Origin: Rhodospirillales bacterium
GTDB lineage: Bacteria; Pseudomonadota; Alphaproteobacteria; Rhodospirillales; Casp-alpha2
Direction of reading: 5' to 3'
Length of the DNA stretch: 64,000 nucleotides
Assembly: GCA_023145215.1 (NCBI GenBank)
Contig: JAGLED010000020.1
Span: 1-64,000 of the forward strand
This document shows positions 35,862 to 43,438 of the stretch, in pieces. A model generated the notes under the pieces. That model saw nothing but the letters and a program-made list of their open reading frames with translations, was not told the DNA's origin and ran no database searches. Position 1 is the first letter of the stretch. The number at the start of each line of letters is the position of its first letter. The translations under genes were made by a program, and so were the position numbers.

Positions 35862-37472
35862 TCAGTGTCCGCCCCCGAGACTGCCGGTTCGGACGTTATA
35901 ATCGACGGCGACGCCGTAACTGGGATCGTCGTCGGAATCCACCATCAGTTGCCCGGCACGATTGAGCAACCGGTGGCAATCGTGGGACAAGTGCCTGAGT
36001 TGCAGGGTTTTGCCGTGTGCCTCATATTTCATGGCCAACGTCTCGATGGCCTGCAGCGCCGACTGATCGACAACCCGGCTGTCCATGAAATCGACAATGA
36101 CCAGCCCCGGGTCCGTCGCCGGCGTGAACAATTGCGAAAATCCGTCGACGGATCCGAAGAATAACGGGCCTTCGATCTGATAGACCCGCGCCCCTTCGGG
36201 CGTCTCGTGGGTTCGTGCTCGGATACGCTTGGAGTTGTTCCATGCATACGCCAGCGCCGAGAGCAGCACGCCCACGACAACCGCGACCGCAAGATCGCTG
36301 ATAACAGTCACCACGGTGACGAGGATCATGACAAATGCGTCGGTAAGGGGGATTTTCCTGAGGATGGTGATGCTCTGCCAGGCGAACGTGCCGATGACGA
36401 CCATGAACATGACGCCCACCAGTGCCGCGAGCGGGATCTGTTCGATCATGTCGGAAGCGACGAGAATGAATGCCAGCAGGAACAGGGCGGCTGCGATACC
36501 CGAAAGACGGTGCCGGCCACCGGATTTCACGTTGATGATGGATTGCCCGATCATGGCGCATCCGCCCATGCCGCCGAAAAAGCCGGTAATCGTGTTGGCG
36601 ACACCCTGCGCGATGCATTCCTGCGACGCGCCGCCTCGTTTGTTGACGATTTCCCCCACCAGATTGAGCGTGAGGAGGCTTTCGATCAGGCCGATGGCGG
36701 ACAAGATCAGCGCGTAAGGGAGGATAATCCGCAGCGTTTCGAGGTTAAGCGGTACCATCGGGATGTGCAGGGTCGGAAACGCACCCTTGATCGACGCGAG
36801 GTCGCCGACGCGCGGGACGTCGATGCCGAACGCGATCACAACAAATGCCACGATCGCGATCGCCGCGAGCGGCGCCGGGACGGCTTTCGTCACTTTCGGC
36901 AACAGCCAGATGATCGCCATCGTCAACGCGACGAGGGCCAGCATCTCGATCAGTGCCATGCCCTCCATCCAGCGCATGGTCCCGTCGGCGTCGGGAACCT
37001 GGAATTGCGACATCTGCGCCAGGAAAATGATGATCGCGAGCCCGTTCACGAAACCCAGCATCACCGGGTGAGGGACAAGCCGAATGAACTTGCCCAGGTG
37101 AAATATCCCGGCCAGGACTTGTATGACCCCCATCAGAACCACGGTCGCGAACAGGTATTCGACACCGTGCGCCGCCACGAGCGCAACCATCACCACGGCA
37201 AGAGCGCCGGTCGCGCCGGAGATCATGCCGGGACGGCCGCCGATCAGCGCCGTCACCAGCCCGACGATAAACGCGGCATACAGACCGACGATCGGATGCA
37301 CGCCGGCAACGAACGAAAACGCAACGGCTTCGGGCACCATGGCAAGCGAGACGGTCAGCCCGGCAAGGACTTCGGTCTTCACCACGGCGGGGGAAAACAC
37401 GGAAACCGCGTTTGAGGGCATTTGCGCAAAAGAAAAACGACCCGCGAGGGTCGCCAGGGAAAGCTTAATCAC
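35862..37472 (-). CDS. SulP-family anion transporter with STAS domain
   Basis: Inner-membrane transporter of 536 aa. About ten hydrophobic segments occupy residues 20-400; the first contains LTVSLAMVPEAVAFSFVAGV and the SulP motif GGMGGCAMIGQSIINVKSGG lies near residue 300. Residues 430-520 are a cytoplasmic STAS domain (VDFMDSRVVDQSALQAIETL). Substrates in this family include sulfate and bicarbonate; the nearby sulfur genes make sulfate attractive but do not prove it. The start is a GTG; an internal ATG (MPSNAVSVFS) at 37421 is possible, as neither has a strong ribosome site. Confidence 0.82.
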   Translation of the reverse strand: MIKLSLATLAGRFSFAQMPSNAVSVFSPAVVKTEVLAGLTVSLAMVPEAVAFSFVAGVHPIVGLYAAFIVGLVTALIGGRPGMISGATGALAVVMVALVAAHGVEYLFATVVLMGVIQVLAGIFHLGKFIRLVPHPVMLGFVNGLAIIIFLAQMSQFQVPDADGTMRWMEGMALIEMLALVALTMAIIWLLPKVTKAVPAPLAAIAIVAFVVIAFGIDVPRVGDLASIKGAFPTLHIPMVPLNLETLRIILPYALILSAIGLIESLLTLNLVGEIVNKRGGASQECIAQGVANTITGFFGGMGGCAMIGQSIINVKSGGRHRLSGIAAALFLLAFILVASDMIEQIPLAALVGVMFMVVIGTFAWQSITILRKIPLTDAFVMILVTVVTVISDLAVAVVVGVLLSALAYAWNNSKRIRARTHETPEGARVYQIEGPLFFGSVDGFSQLFTPATDPGLVIVDFMDSRVVDQSALQAIETLAMKYEAHGKTLQLRHLSHDCHRLLNRAGQLMVDSDDDPSYGVAVDYNVRTGSLGGGH

Positions 37473-37680
37473 GTTCAGTATGTCCAGTAGTGTCGGCGGC
37501 TATTGTTGGGGCCGTGATAAAGCATTAATGCTGCATTGCAACATAAATCTGGATTTTTGTCTGTTTGGGCGCAACTGACTGCCCGTTACAACGTGCAGCG
37601 GCAAGAAATTCTGCCTCACGGGCGGTCCGCGAGGTTCTCTATCACGGCGCCCTGAATAACACCGGCAAGATTTGACCTAT

Positions 37681-37752
37681 CATCCTTCGAGACGGCCTTT
37701 CGGCCTCCCCAGGACGAGGTGCGGAGATAATGGACATCCTCATGCTGAGGCG
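37681..37752. repeat. Degenerate extragenic palindromic repeat next to egtBD
   Basis: CATCCTTCGAGACGGCC, a short loop, GGCCTCCCCAGGACGAGG, then CATCCTCATGCTGAGG. It resembles the CATCCTTCGAGAC / CCTCAG(C/G)ATGAGG repeats common in alphaproteobacterial intergenic DNA. The 286 bp between egtBD and the SulP gene contain this repeat and the SulP promoter region; I see no gene. Confidence 0.45.
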
Positions 37753-37758
37753 GGTTTG

Positions 37759-39993
37759 CTACGCCTCCGCCCTGAACAGCATCACCGCGAAAAGGCGATC
37801 CTTGTCCAGCCACGCCGCTCTCTTTTCGAAGCCGGCGCCATGCGCCAACTCTTCGAATTCTGCAGGCGCGTACTTGTAGGAATTTTCGGTATGGATGGTC
37901 TCACCGACGGCGAAGTGGAACGCATGCCCGTCAATATGCACGATCTGATCCGTACAGCTTTCCAGATGCATCTCGACCCGGCCCAGATGCGCGTTATAGC
38001 GCGCGATATGGCGGAACAGCGATAGATCGAAATCCGCGCCGAGTTCCCGGTTGATGCGTACCAGCAGGTTCTTGTTGAACGCTTCCGTGACGCCTGATGC
38101 GTCGTCGTAGGCGTCGATCAGGCGGCCGGTATCTTTTTTGAGATCGACGCCGATCAGCAACAGGCCACCCGGTCCAAGGGTTTCGCGGACGCCGGACAGG
38201 AACGCCTCCGCATCCGCAGGCTCGAAATTGCCGATGGTCGAGCCCGGGAAAAATACCACGCGATTTTTTGGCACGCGCTTTGGCAGCGGCAAATCCACGG
38301 CCCGGGTGAAGTCCGCTTCGACGGACAATACTTCGAGATCGGGATAGGCTTTCCGCACTTCGTCGCTCGCCGCTTGCAACTGTTCGGCTGAAATATCGAT
38401 GGCGCATAGCGATACGGGGGTGTCGAGCGCATCCAGCAGGATGCGGACCTTGTCGAGCGATCCGGAACCGTATTCGATCACCATCGCATCGGCGCCGAGT
38501 GTCTTAGCGATGTCGTCGGCGTTGTCCCTTAATATGCCGGTCTCGGTCCGGGTCGGATAATACTCGTCCAGTTCGCAGATCTCGGTGAACAGGCGCGCAC
38601 CTTCGGCGTCATAGAAATACTTCGGCGACAGCCGCTTCGGCACACCTGCAAGGCCTTGCAGTACATCGTGCAGGAAATCGCCGCCGCTATCATCGTCGGT
38701 TGATTTTCTACCGATGATGGACGGTGTCCCGTCCTTGGCGAGCCGGATCCCCGAGAACTGCCAGCGTGCCCAGGGATGGAAGAAATTACGGTAACTGGCG
38801 CGGATGTGACCGGTCGGTGTCACGCAGGAACCGCCGCGCAGCACCATCTGTCCGGACATGAACTTGCCGTTATATTCCCCGACCGCACCCTCGGCGGGCG
38901 CGAAGCCGGGATAGGCGGCGTATGCGCTTTGCGTCCATTCCCAGACGTCACCGAACATCTGCGACAATCCCGTCATGCGCCCCGGCATCGGGTGGAACAC
39001 ATCGGCGTTGGCGAAGTGGCCTTGGGTATCGAGCGGTTCTGCGATCGCTTCCCACTCCGCTTCGCGCGGCAGTCTGGCGCCGGCCCAGCGCGCAAAGGCG
39101 TCTGCTTCGTAGTAACTGACATGGCAGACGGGGGCATCGGGGTCGACCGGGCGCAGACCGGAAAGGGTGAAGATGCGCCACGCTCCGTCGTGCTGCTGCC
39201 AATAAAGTGGCGCCGCCCAACCCTGTTCCTGACACATGGCCCAGCCGTCGGAGAGCCAGAGTTCCGGCGTTTCGTAGCCGCCGTCATCGATGAATTCGAT
39301 AAACTGGCCGTTCGAAACGGGATGCGTGGCGAGCCGGAACGGCTCCAGCCAGACCTTGTGGCGCGGCCCTTCGCAGTCGAAGGCGAAGCCGTTTCCGTCG
39401 TGCCCGATCTCGACCAGGCCGCCCGGGTGGCTGACCCATTCGTATTCCCGGTTGCGCGTCGCATCGCTCGGCCGGGGCGGGTGATAGGCGGGATGAAGGG
39501 CGTTTCGGGAAAGTGCGTGCTTTATGTCGGTGAGCAACAGTTCCTGATGCTGTTGTTCGTGATGAAGCCCGAGTTCGATCAGCGCCAGGACATCCGCATC
39601 CGGTGAGGTCTCGAGGTAGGTCTGCATCGCCGCGTCGACGTGTTCGCGGAACGCATGAATGTCGCCCAGCGGTGGGCGCGTCAGCATGCCCCGTTCGGGA
39701 CGCGCGTGACGTTCACCGATCTGCTCATAATAGGAATTGAAAAGGTAGTTATAGGCAGGGTCGAATTCTCGATAACCGTCCGCGAACGATTTCAGGATGA
39801 AGGTCTCGAAAAACCATGTCGTGTGCGCGAGGTGCCACTTGGTCGGGCTCGCGTCGGGCATCGACTGGACGCACTGGTCCTCGGCACTCAGCGGTGCGGC
39901 CAAATGTACCGACTGGGCGCGGACGTCATTGAAACGTGCGGCGATCTCGATCGGGTCGGGTGTCATCAGGCGATGGGCCTGGGTCTTTCGCAT
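37759..39993 (-). CDS. EgtB-EgtD fusion, ergothioneine biosynthesis
   Basis: Single protein of 744 aa uniting the two central steps of ergothioneine synthesis. The ATG at 39993 follows GGGAGA. Residues 15-160 are a DinB-like domain with likely iron ligands H57 (WHLAH) and H145/H149 (LHHEQQHQELLL); residues about 185-425 are an FGE-sulfatase-type domain (FGDVWEWTQSAY; VLRGGSCVTPTGHIRASYRN), together EgtB sulfoxide synthase. Residues 430-744 match EgtD, the histidine trimethyltransferase (GVPKRLSPKYFYDAEGARLF; EICELDEYYPTRTE; FFPGSTIGNFEP). The usual two genes are joined in frame with no start codon at the junction. OvoA has a similar overall layout, but the C-terminal motifs are EgtD's. Confidence 0.88.
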   Translation of the reverse strand: MRKTQAHRLMTPDPIEIAARFNDVRAQSVHLAAPLSAEDQCVQSMPDASPTKWHLAHTTWFFETFILKSFADGYREFDPAYNYLFNSYYEQIGERHARPERGMLTRPPLGDIHAFREHVDAAMQTYLETSPDADVLALIELGLHHEQQHQELLLTDIKHALSRNALHPAYHPPRPSDATRNREYEWVSHPGGLVEIGHDGNGFAFDCEGPRHKVWLEPFRLATHPVSNGQFIEFIDDGGYETPELWLSDGWAMCQEQGWAAPLYWQQHDGAWRIFTLSGLRPVDPDAPVCHVSYYEADAFARWAGARLPREAEWEAIAEPLDTQGHFANADVFHPMPGRMTGLSQMFGDVWEWTQSAYAAYPGFAPAEGAVGEYNGKFMSGQMVLRGGSCVTPTGHIRASYRNFFHPWARWQFSGIRLAKDGTPSIIGRKSTDDDSGGDFLHDVLQGLAGVPKRLSPKYFYDAEGARLFTEICELDEYYPTRTETGILRDNADDIAKTLGADAMVIEYGSGSLDKVRILLDALDTPVSLCAIDISAEQLQAASDEVRKAYPDLEVLSVEADFTRAVDLPLPKRVPKNRVVFFPGSTIGNFEPADAEAFLSGVRETLGPGGLLLIGVDLKKDTGRLIDAYDDASGVTEAFNKNLLVRINRELGADFDLSLFRHIARYNAHLGRVEMHLESCTDQIVHIDGHAFHFAVGETIHTENSYKYAPAEFEELAHGAGFEKRAAWLDKDRLFAVMLFRAEA

Positions 39994-40080
39994 CAGTAGT
40001 ATTCTCCCGCTTTCCCGACACAGCATAGCGCGGCCCGGCGGCGAAGTGCACCCCGGCTTCATAACAAGTTCGTGACAGGA

Positions 40081-40476
40081 TCAAGACGGCGCGTCGACAA
40101 CCTCGGTCTTGAAGTCGGCAGGTGCCACGATCTCCAGGACTTCGAAATCCTCGGAGCAGGCAATCTCACGATGTTTGATACCCGGCGGCTGGTTGACGAA
40201 GTCGCCTTTTTCGATCCGATGCACGCCCTGGCCTTCATATTCGAACTCCGCCCAGCCGTTCAATACCAGGACCACCTGAAACGTACAGTGATGAATGTGC
40301 CATTGCTGAACCGCGTCCGGGTCCTCACGGCCATTGGCGCGGATCAGATGCGCGACGTAATCGCCGCCGGTCGCTTCCTTCAGGTCGAGGTCGCGATATT
40401 CGAAAATCTCCCGCAGGCCGGGTGTCCATTCGGCGCCGGTGGCTTTGCTGTGTACGAACTTCCAATTGTCGGTCAT
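40081..40476 (-). CDS. Cupin-domain protein
   Basis: Small beta-barrel protein of 131 aa. The ATG at 40476 has GGGGATG 7 nt upstream. Cupin motif 1 is visible as QQWHIHHCTFQVVLVLNGWAEFEYEGQGVHRIEKGD and motif 2 as PPGIKHREIACSEDFEVLEI (quoted in parts: WHIHHCTFQVVLVLNG; PPGIKHREIACS), giving candidate metal ligands His, His, Gln/Glu and His. Function unknown: cupins serve as dioxygenases, isomerases or sugar-binding proteins. It lies 87 nt upstream of the egtBD start on the same strand and could be cotranscribed with it. Confidence 0.75.
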   Translation of the reverse strand: MTDNWKFVHSKATGAEWTPGLREIFEYRDLDLKEATGGDYVAHLIRANGREDPDAVQQWHIHHCTFQVVLVLNGWAEFEYEGQGVHRIEKGDFVNQPPGIKHREIACSEDFEVLEIVAPADFKTEVVDAPS

Positions 40477-40529
40477 GCATTCATCCCCTTTACGGCAGCG
40501 TAATACGGTGGTGGTCGTTCGAAAACCGG

Positions 40530-41720
40530 TCACGCGGCCATCCCTGCCGCGTGACCGCTCGCCCAGGCCCACTGAAAATTGTATCCCCCGAGCCAGCCTG
40601 TGACATCGACCGCCTCGCCGATGAGGAAAAGACCGGAGAGGTCTTTTGCTTCCATGGTTTGCGAGGACAGGTGTTTGGTGTCGACGCCACCCAGGGTGAC
40701 CTCGGCCTTGGCATAACCCTCGGAACCCGACGGCTTGACCTGCCAGCCATTCAATTGATTGCCGAGGCGCATCAGGTCGCGGTCCGCGATTTCGCCGATG
40801 GGACGGTCGGGGAGTTCACGCGCCGCGAGCGCGGTGGCGAGCCGCGCCGGCAGTACACGGCCGAGGACATTGCCGGGTTTCGCTTTCTGTCCCGCTTTTT
40901 TCGCCTCCATCAGGAACGCCGCTGCGTCGGTGTCCGGCAGGAGATCGAGGCTGATCGTCTCCCCCTCGCGCCAATAGGAAGAGATCTGCAGGATCGCGGG
41001 ACCGGAAAGGCCACGATGGGTCAGCAGCATCGCTTCGCGGAACGACGTCTTGCCGTGGCGCGCGATACATTCAGTGGCGACGCCGCTCAGCGGCTGCATC
41101 AACTCAAGGTCGTCCGATCCCACTTTAAGGGGCACCAGGCCGGGCCGGACATCAGACAACGTGAGTCCGAATTTGCGGGCGATGCGATGGGTGAAGTCCG
41201 TGGCGCCCATCTTGGGGATGGACAGACCGCCCGTCGCCAGCACCAGCGACGGTGCGGCGAAATCGCCTTTGTCCGACGCGACACGATATGTGTCGGCGCG
41301 GCTGATATCGGTAACGTTGTGTGCAAGGCGGACGTCGACATTTGCCGCGCGGCATTCGGCCAGCAGCATGGCGACCACATCTTTGGCCGAGTTGTCGCAG
41401 AACAACTGACCCAGCGTCTTTTCGTGCCAGGTGATACGGTGCTTGGTCAGCAGCTGCAGAAAATCGTCGGACGTGTAGCGTGCCAGTGCCGATTTACAGA
41501 AATGCCTGTTCTGCGAAATGAAGTTTTCGGCGCGGCAATGGATGTTGGTGAAGTTGCAGCGTCCGCCGCCGGAGATCAGAATCTTCTTACCCGCCTCGTT
41601 GGCATGATCCAGCAACAAGACCCGGCGGCCCCTGGCGCCGGCGGTCATCGCGCACATCATGCCCGCCGCCCCGGCACCGATGACGATGACGTCGAAACGT
41701 TCTGTGCGTTCAGAAGTCAT
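40530..41720 (-). CDS. BaiN/HI0933-type flavoprotein (NAD(P)/FAD-dependent oxidoreductase)
   Basis: Flavoprotein of 396 aa in the HI0933/YhiN family. The FAD-binding GxGxxG is VIGAGAAGMMCAMTAGARGR (residues 12-31), followed by GKKILISGGGRCNFTN, the family hallmark. The C-terminal FAD motif is LFLIGEAVDVTGWLGGYNFQ followed by WAWASGHAAG. The biological substrate is uncertain; members are reductases of unsaturated compounds. It lies on the minus strand with a 53 nt gap to the cupin gene. Confidence 0.85.
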   Translation of the reverse strand: MTSERTERFDVIVIGAGAAGMMCAMTAGARGRRVLLLDHANEAGKKILISGGGRCNFTNIHCRAENFISQNRHFCKSALARYTSDDFLQLLTKHRITWHEKTLGQLFCDNSAKDVVAMLLAECRAANVDVRLAHNVTDISRADTYRVASDKGDFAAPSLVLATGGLSIPKMGATDFTHRIARKFGLTLSDVRPGLVPLKVGSDDLELMQPLSGVATECIARHGKTSFREAMLLTHRGLSGPAILQISSYWREGETISLDLLPDTDAAAFLMEAKKAGQKAKPGNVLGRVLPARLATALAARELPDRPIGEIADRDLMRLGNQLNGWQVKPSGSEGYAKAEVTLGGVDTKHLSSQTMEAKDLSGLFLIGEAVDVTGWLGGYNFQWAWASGHAAGMAA

Positions 41721-41985
41721 GGGGTGGTTTGGATATCGTCATACGGAGGTCCCGGAGGCAGGTGGCCGGTGTCACCGGCGGGCTGCCGGTCGGAGAACAA
41801 GTTATTTCAGCTGTTCCGCACATAAAAGCCGGAATCCGCTGCAAAATCGCGTAAGCCGGACAATTTCCAGTTGGCAGCGGCACGTGGGATACCCAAATAT
41901 GCCGAAACGGCGTATTCTTACGGTTGGAAGGGGGACTTCACCGGAAGCATTGTAAACATATCAATCAATAAGACATGGCGGGCGA

Positions 41986-42012
41986 GGCGCTTCAGCCTCT
42001 AAAGGAAGCGCC
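41986..42012 (+). other. Leader hairpin upstream of the PanE-like gene
   Basis: Perfect 8-bp inverted repeat GGCGCTTC / GAAGCGCC with an 11-nt loop, 30 bp before the ATG at 42042 and clear of its GGAGG site. No T-run. The 321-bp gap 41721-42041 otherwise holds promoter sequence for the two divergent genes and no gene I can support. Confidence 0.4.
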
Positions 42013-42041
42013 CATGCCGTCGCAATTACTTGGGAGGAAAC

Positions 42042-43118
42042 ATGTCTGACGAAAAATACAACGTCCTGATTCTCGGGGCGTCATACGGGTCGCTGTTGGC
42101 GACCAAGCTCATCCTGGCGGGTCACAACGCGACGCTGATCTGCCTTCCCGAAGAAGTCGAACTGATCAACAAGGACGGCATTCACGTCCGAATGCCGGTC
42201 CGCGGCCGTGACGATCTGGTGCAGATCGATTCAAAGGACGCACCCGGCAAGGTGAAAGCCGCCGGTCCCGGCGACGTCGATCCGAAGGACTTCGATCTGA
42301 TCGCGCTCGCCATGCAGGAGCCGCAATACCGTTCCGACGGTGTGCGGCAGTTGTTGGCCAAGGTCGCGGCATCGGGCAAGCCGTGCATGTCGATCATGAA
42401 CATGCCGCCATTGCCCTATATGCTGCGGCTGCCCGGGATCGAAGCCGACGCGATCAAGCAGTGCTACACCGATCCGACCGTCTGGGACGGCTTCGACAGC
42501 GACCTGGTGACGCTGGCGAGCCCCGACCCGCAGGCGTTCCGGCCGCCGGAAGAACCCGTCAACGTGTTGCAGGTCAGCCTGCCGACGAATTTCAAGGTGG
42601 CCCGGTTCGTGTCCGACGAGCACACCGCCATGCTACGCAAGATCGAACAGGACATCGTGGATATCCGCTTCGATCCGGGCGACGGCAATCTTATCGAATT
42701 GCCGGTTAAGCTAAGGGTTTACGATTCCGTTTTCGTGCCGCTCGCCAAATGGGCGATGCTGATGACTGGGAACTACCGCTGCGTCCAGGAAGACGCCGCG
42801 CGCTCGATCAAGGAAGCGGTGCATTCCAATCTGGATGCGTCGAAAGAGGTTTATGACTGGGTGCACGACCTGTGTCAGAGGCTCGGTGCCGACGCCAGCG
42901 ACATGGTGCCGTTCGAAAAATACGCGAACGCGGCGCAGGGACTGGCCAAGCCATCCTCGGCGGCCCGGGCGTTGTTCGCCGGGGCGCCGAACATTGAGCG
43001 GCTGGATCTTCTGGTGAAGACGCTGTCGGACGGGATCGGCATGCAGTCCAAGATGGTCGAGGACACGGTCAATCTCGTGAACAAGCGCCTGCAGATCAAC
43101 CGCGACGCGGCCAAGTAA
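42042..43118 (+). CDS. PanE/ApbA-like NAD(P)-dependent dehydrogenase
   Basis: Protein of 358 aa. I use the ATG at 42042, with GGGAGG 7 nt upstream. The N-terminal Rossmann motif is VLILGASYGSLLATKLILAGH (quoted part: GASYGSLLATKLILAGH), a GxxxG-type variant of ketopantoate reductase, followed by a C-terminal all-helical domain (PLAKWAMLMTGNYRCVQED). Ketopantoate reductases are about 300 aa; this one is longer and may act on another 2-oxo acid or opine-like substrate. It lies 320 bp upstream of xsc on the same strand with a terminator between them, so a shared pathway in sulfonate use is possible but unproven. Confidence 0.65.
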   Translation: MSDEKYNVLILGASYGSLLATKLILAGHNATLICLPEEVELINKDGIHVRMPVRGRDDLVQIDSKDAPGKVKAAGPGDVDPKDFDLIALAMQEPQYRSDGVRQLLAKVAASGKPCMSIMNMPPLPYMLRLPGIEADAIKQCYTDPTVWDGFDSDLVTLASPDPQAFRPPEEPVNVLQVSLPTNFKVARFVSDEHTAMLRKIEQDIVDIRFDPGDGNLIELPVKLRVYDSVFVPLAKWAMLMTGNYRCVQEDAARSIKEAVHSNLDASKEVYDWVHDLCQRLGADASDMVPFEKYANAAQGLAKPSSAARALFAGAPNIERLDLLVKTLSDGIGMQSKMVEDTVNLVNKRLQINRDAAK

Positions 43119-43142
43119 TCCCTGACGGACTTTTCCGTCCGC

Positions 43143-43183
43143 AAGGCGGCGTTTGCGGGTGCAGTCCCGGCAGGCGCCGCCTT
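43143..43183 (+). terminator. Stem-loop terminator after the PanE-like gene
   Basis: Perfect 9-bp stem AAGGCGGCG / CGCCGCCTT with a 23-nt loop, 24 nt after the stop, followed by TGCTTTA. It separates this gene from xsc. Confidence 0.55.
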
Positions 43184-43341
43184 TGCTTTATCGGCGGGCG
43201 GGGGCTGGCACCATGATCCTTGCGATGCTGGCCCTTACCCGGAAGGGCAATGCCCTCTACGCCATGTGGGAGCGGGCGGTCCAGCGCGGACCGGGGCTGC
43301 GGATTAGGTTTGACGTGACTGCTGAAATATGAAAAATTAGG

Positions 43342-43383
43342 ATATATTGTCTCATTACTGAATATATTTGTTTTTGAATATCT
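43342..43383 (+). promoter_or_regulatory. AT-rich inverted repeats upstream of xsc
   Basis: ATATATT (43342-43348) and AATATAT (43361-43367) form an inverted repeat; another GAATAT lies at 43376. GAATATAT at 43360 and TTTTTGAATAT at 43371 recur upstream of the YeeE-type gene and soxX respectively. This AT-rich segment stands out from the GC-rich surroundings. It is a candidate promoter/operator 56 bp before xsc. The remaining part of the 320-bp gap holds the terminator above and a GC hairpin at 43393-43411. Confidence 0.45.
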
Positions 43384-43438
43384 GTAATTGTCTGGCCCGG
43401 GGAGGGGCCGGCGCGCTGGCAAACAAGGAACCAAGCCA

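Noticed and set aside
37421-37472. Alternative ATG start for the SulP transporter
   Set aside because: Neither the GTG at 37472 nor the ATG at 37421 has a convincing ribosome site; the longer form was kept, so the start remains unsure.
40422-41825. 467-codon open frame opposite the cupin and BaiN-type genes
   Set aside because: Antisense to a gene with clear FAD motifs; no domain pattern in its own translation.
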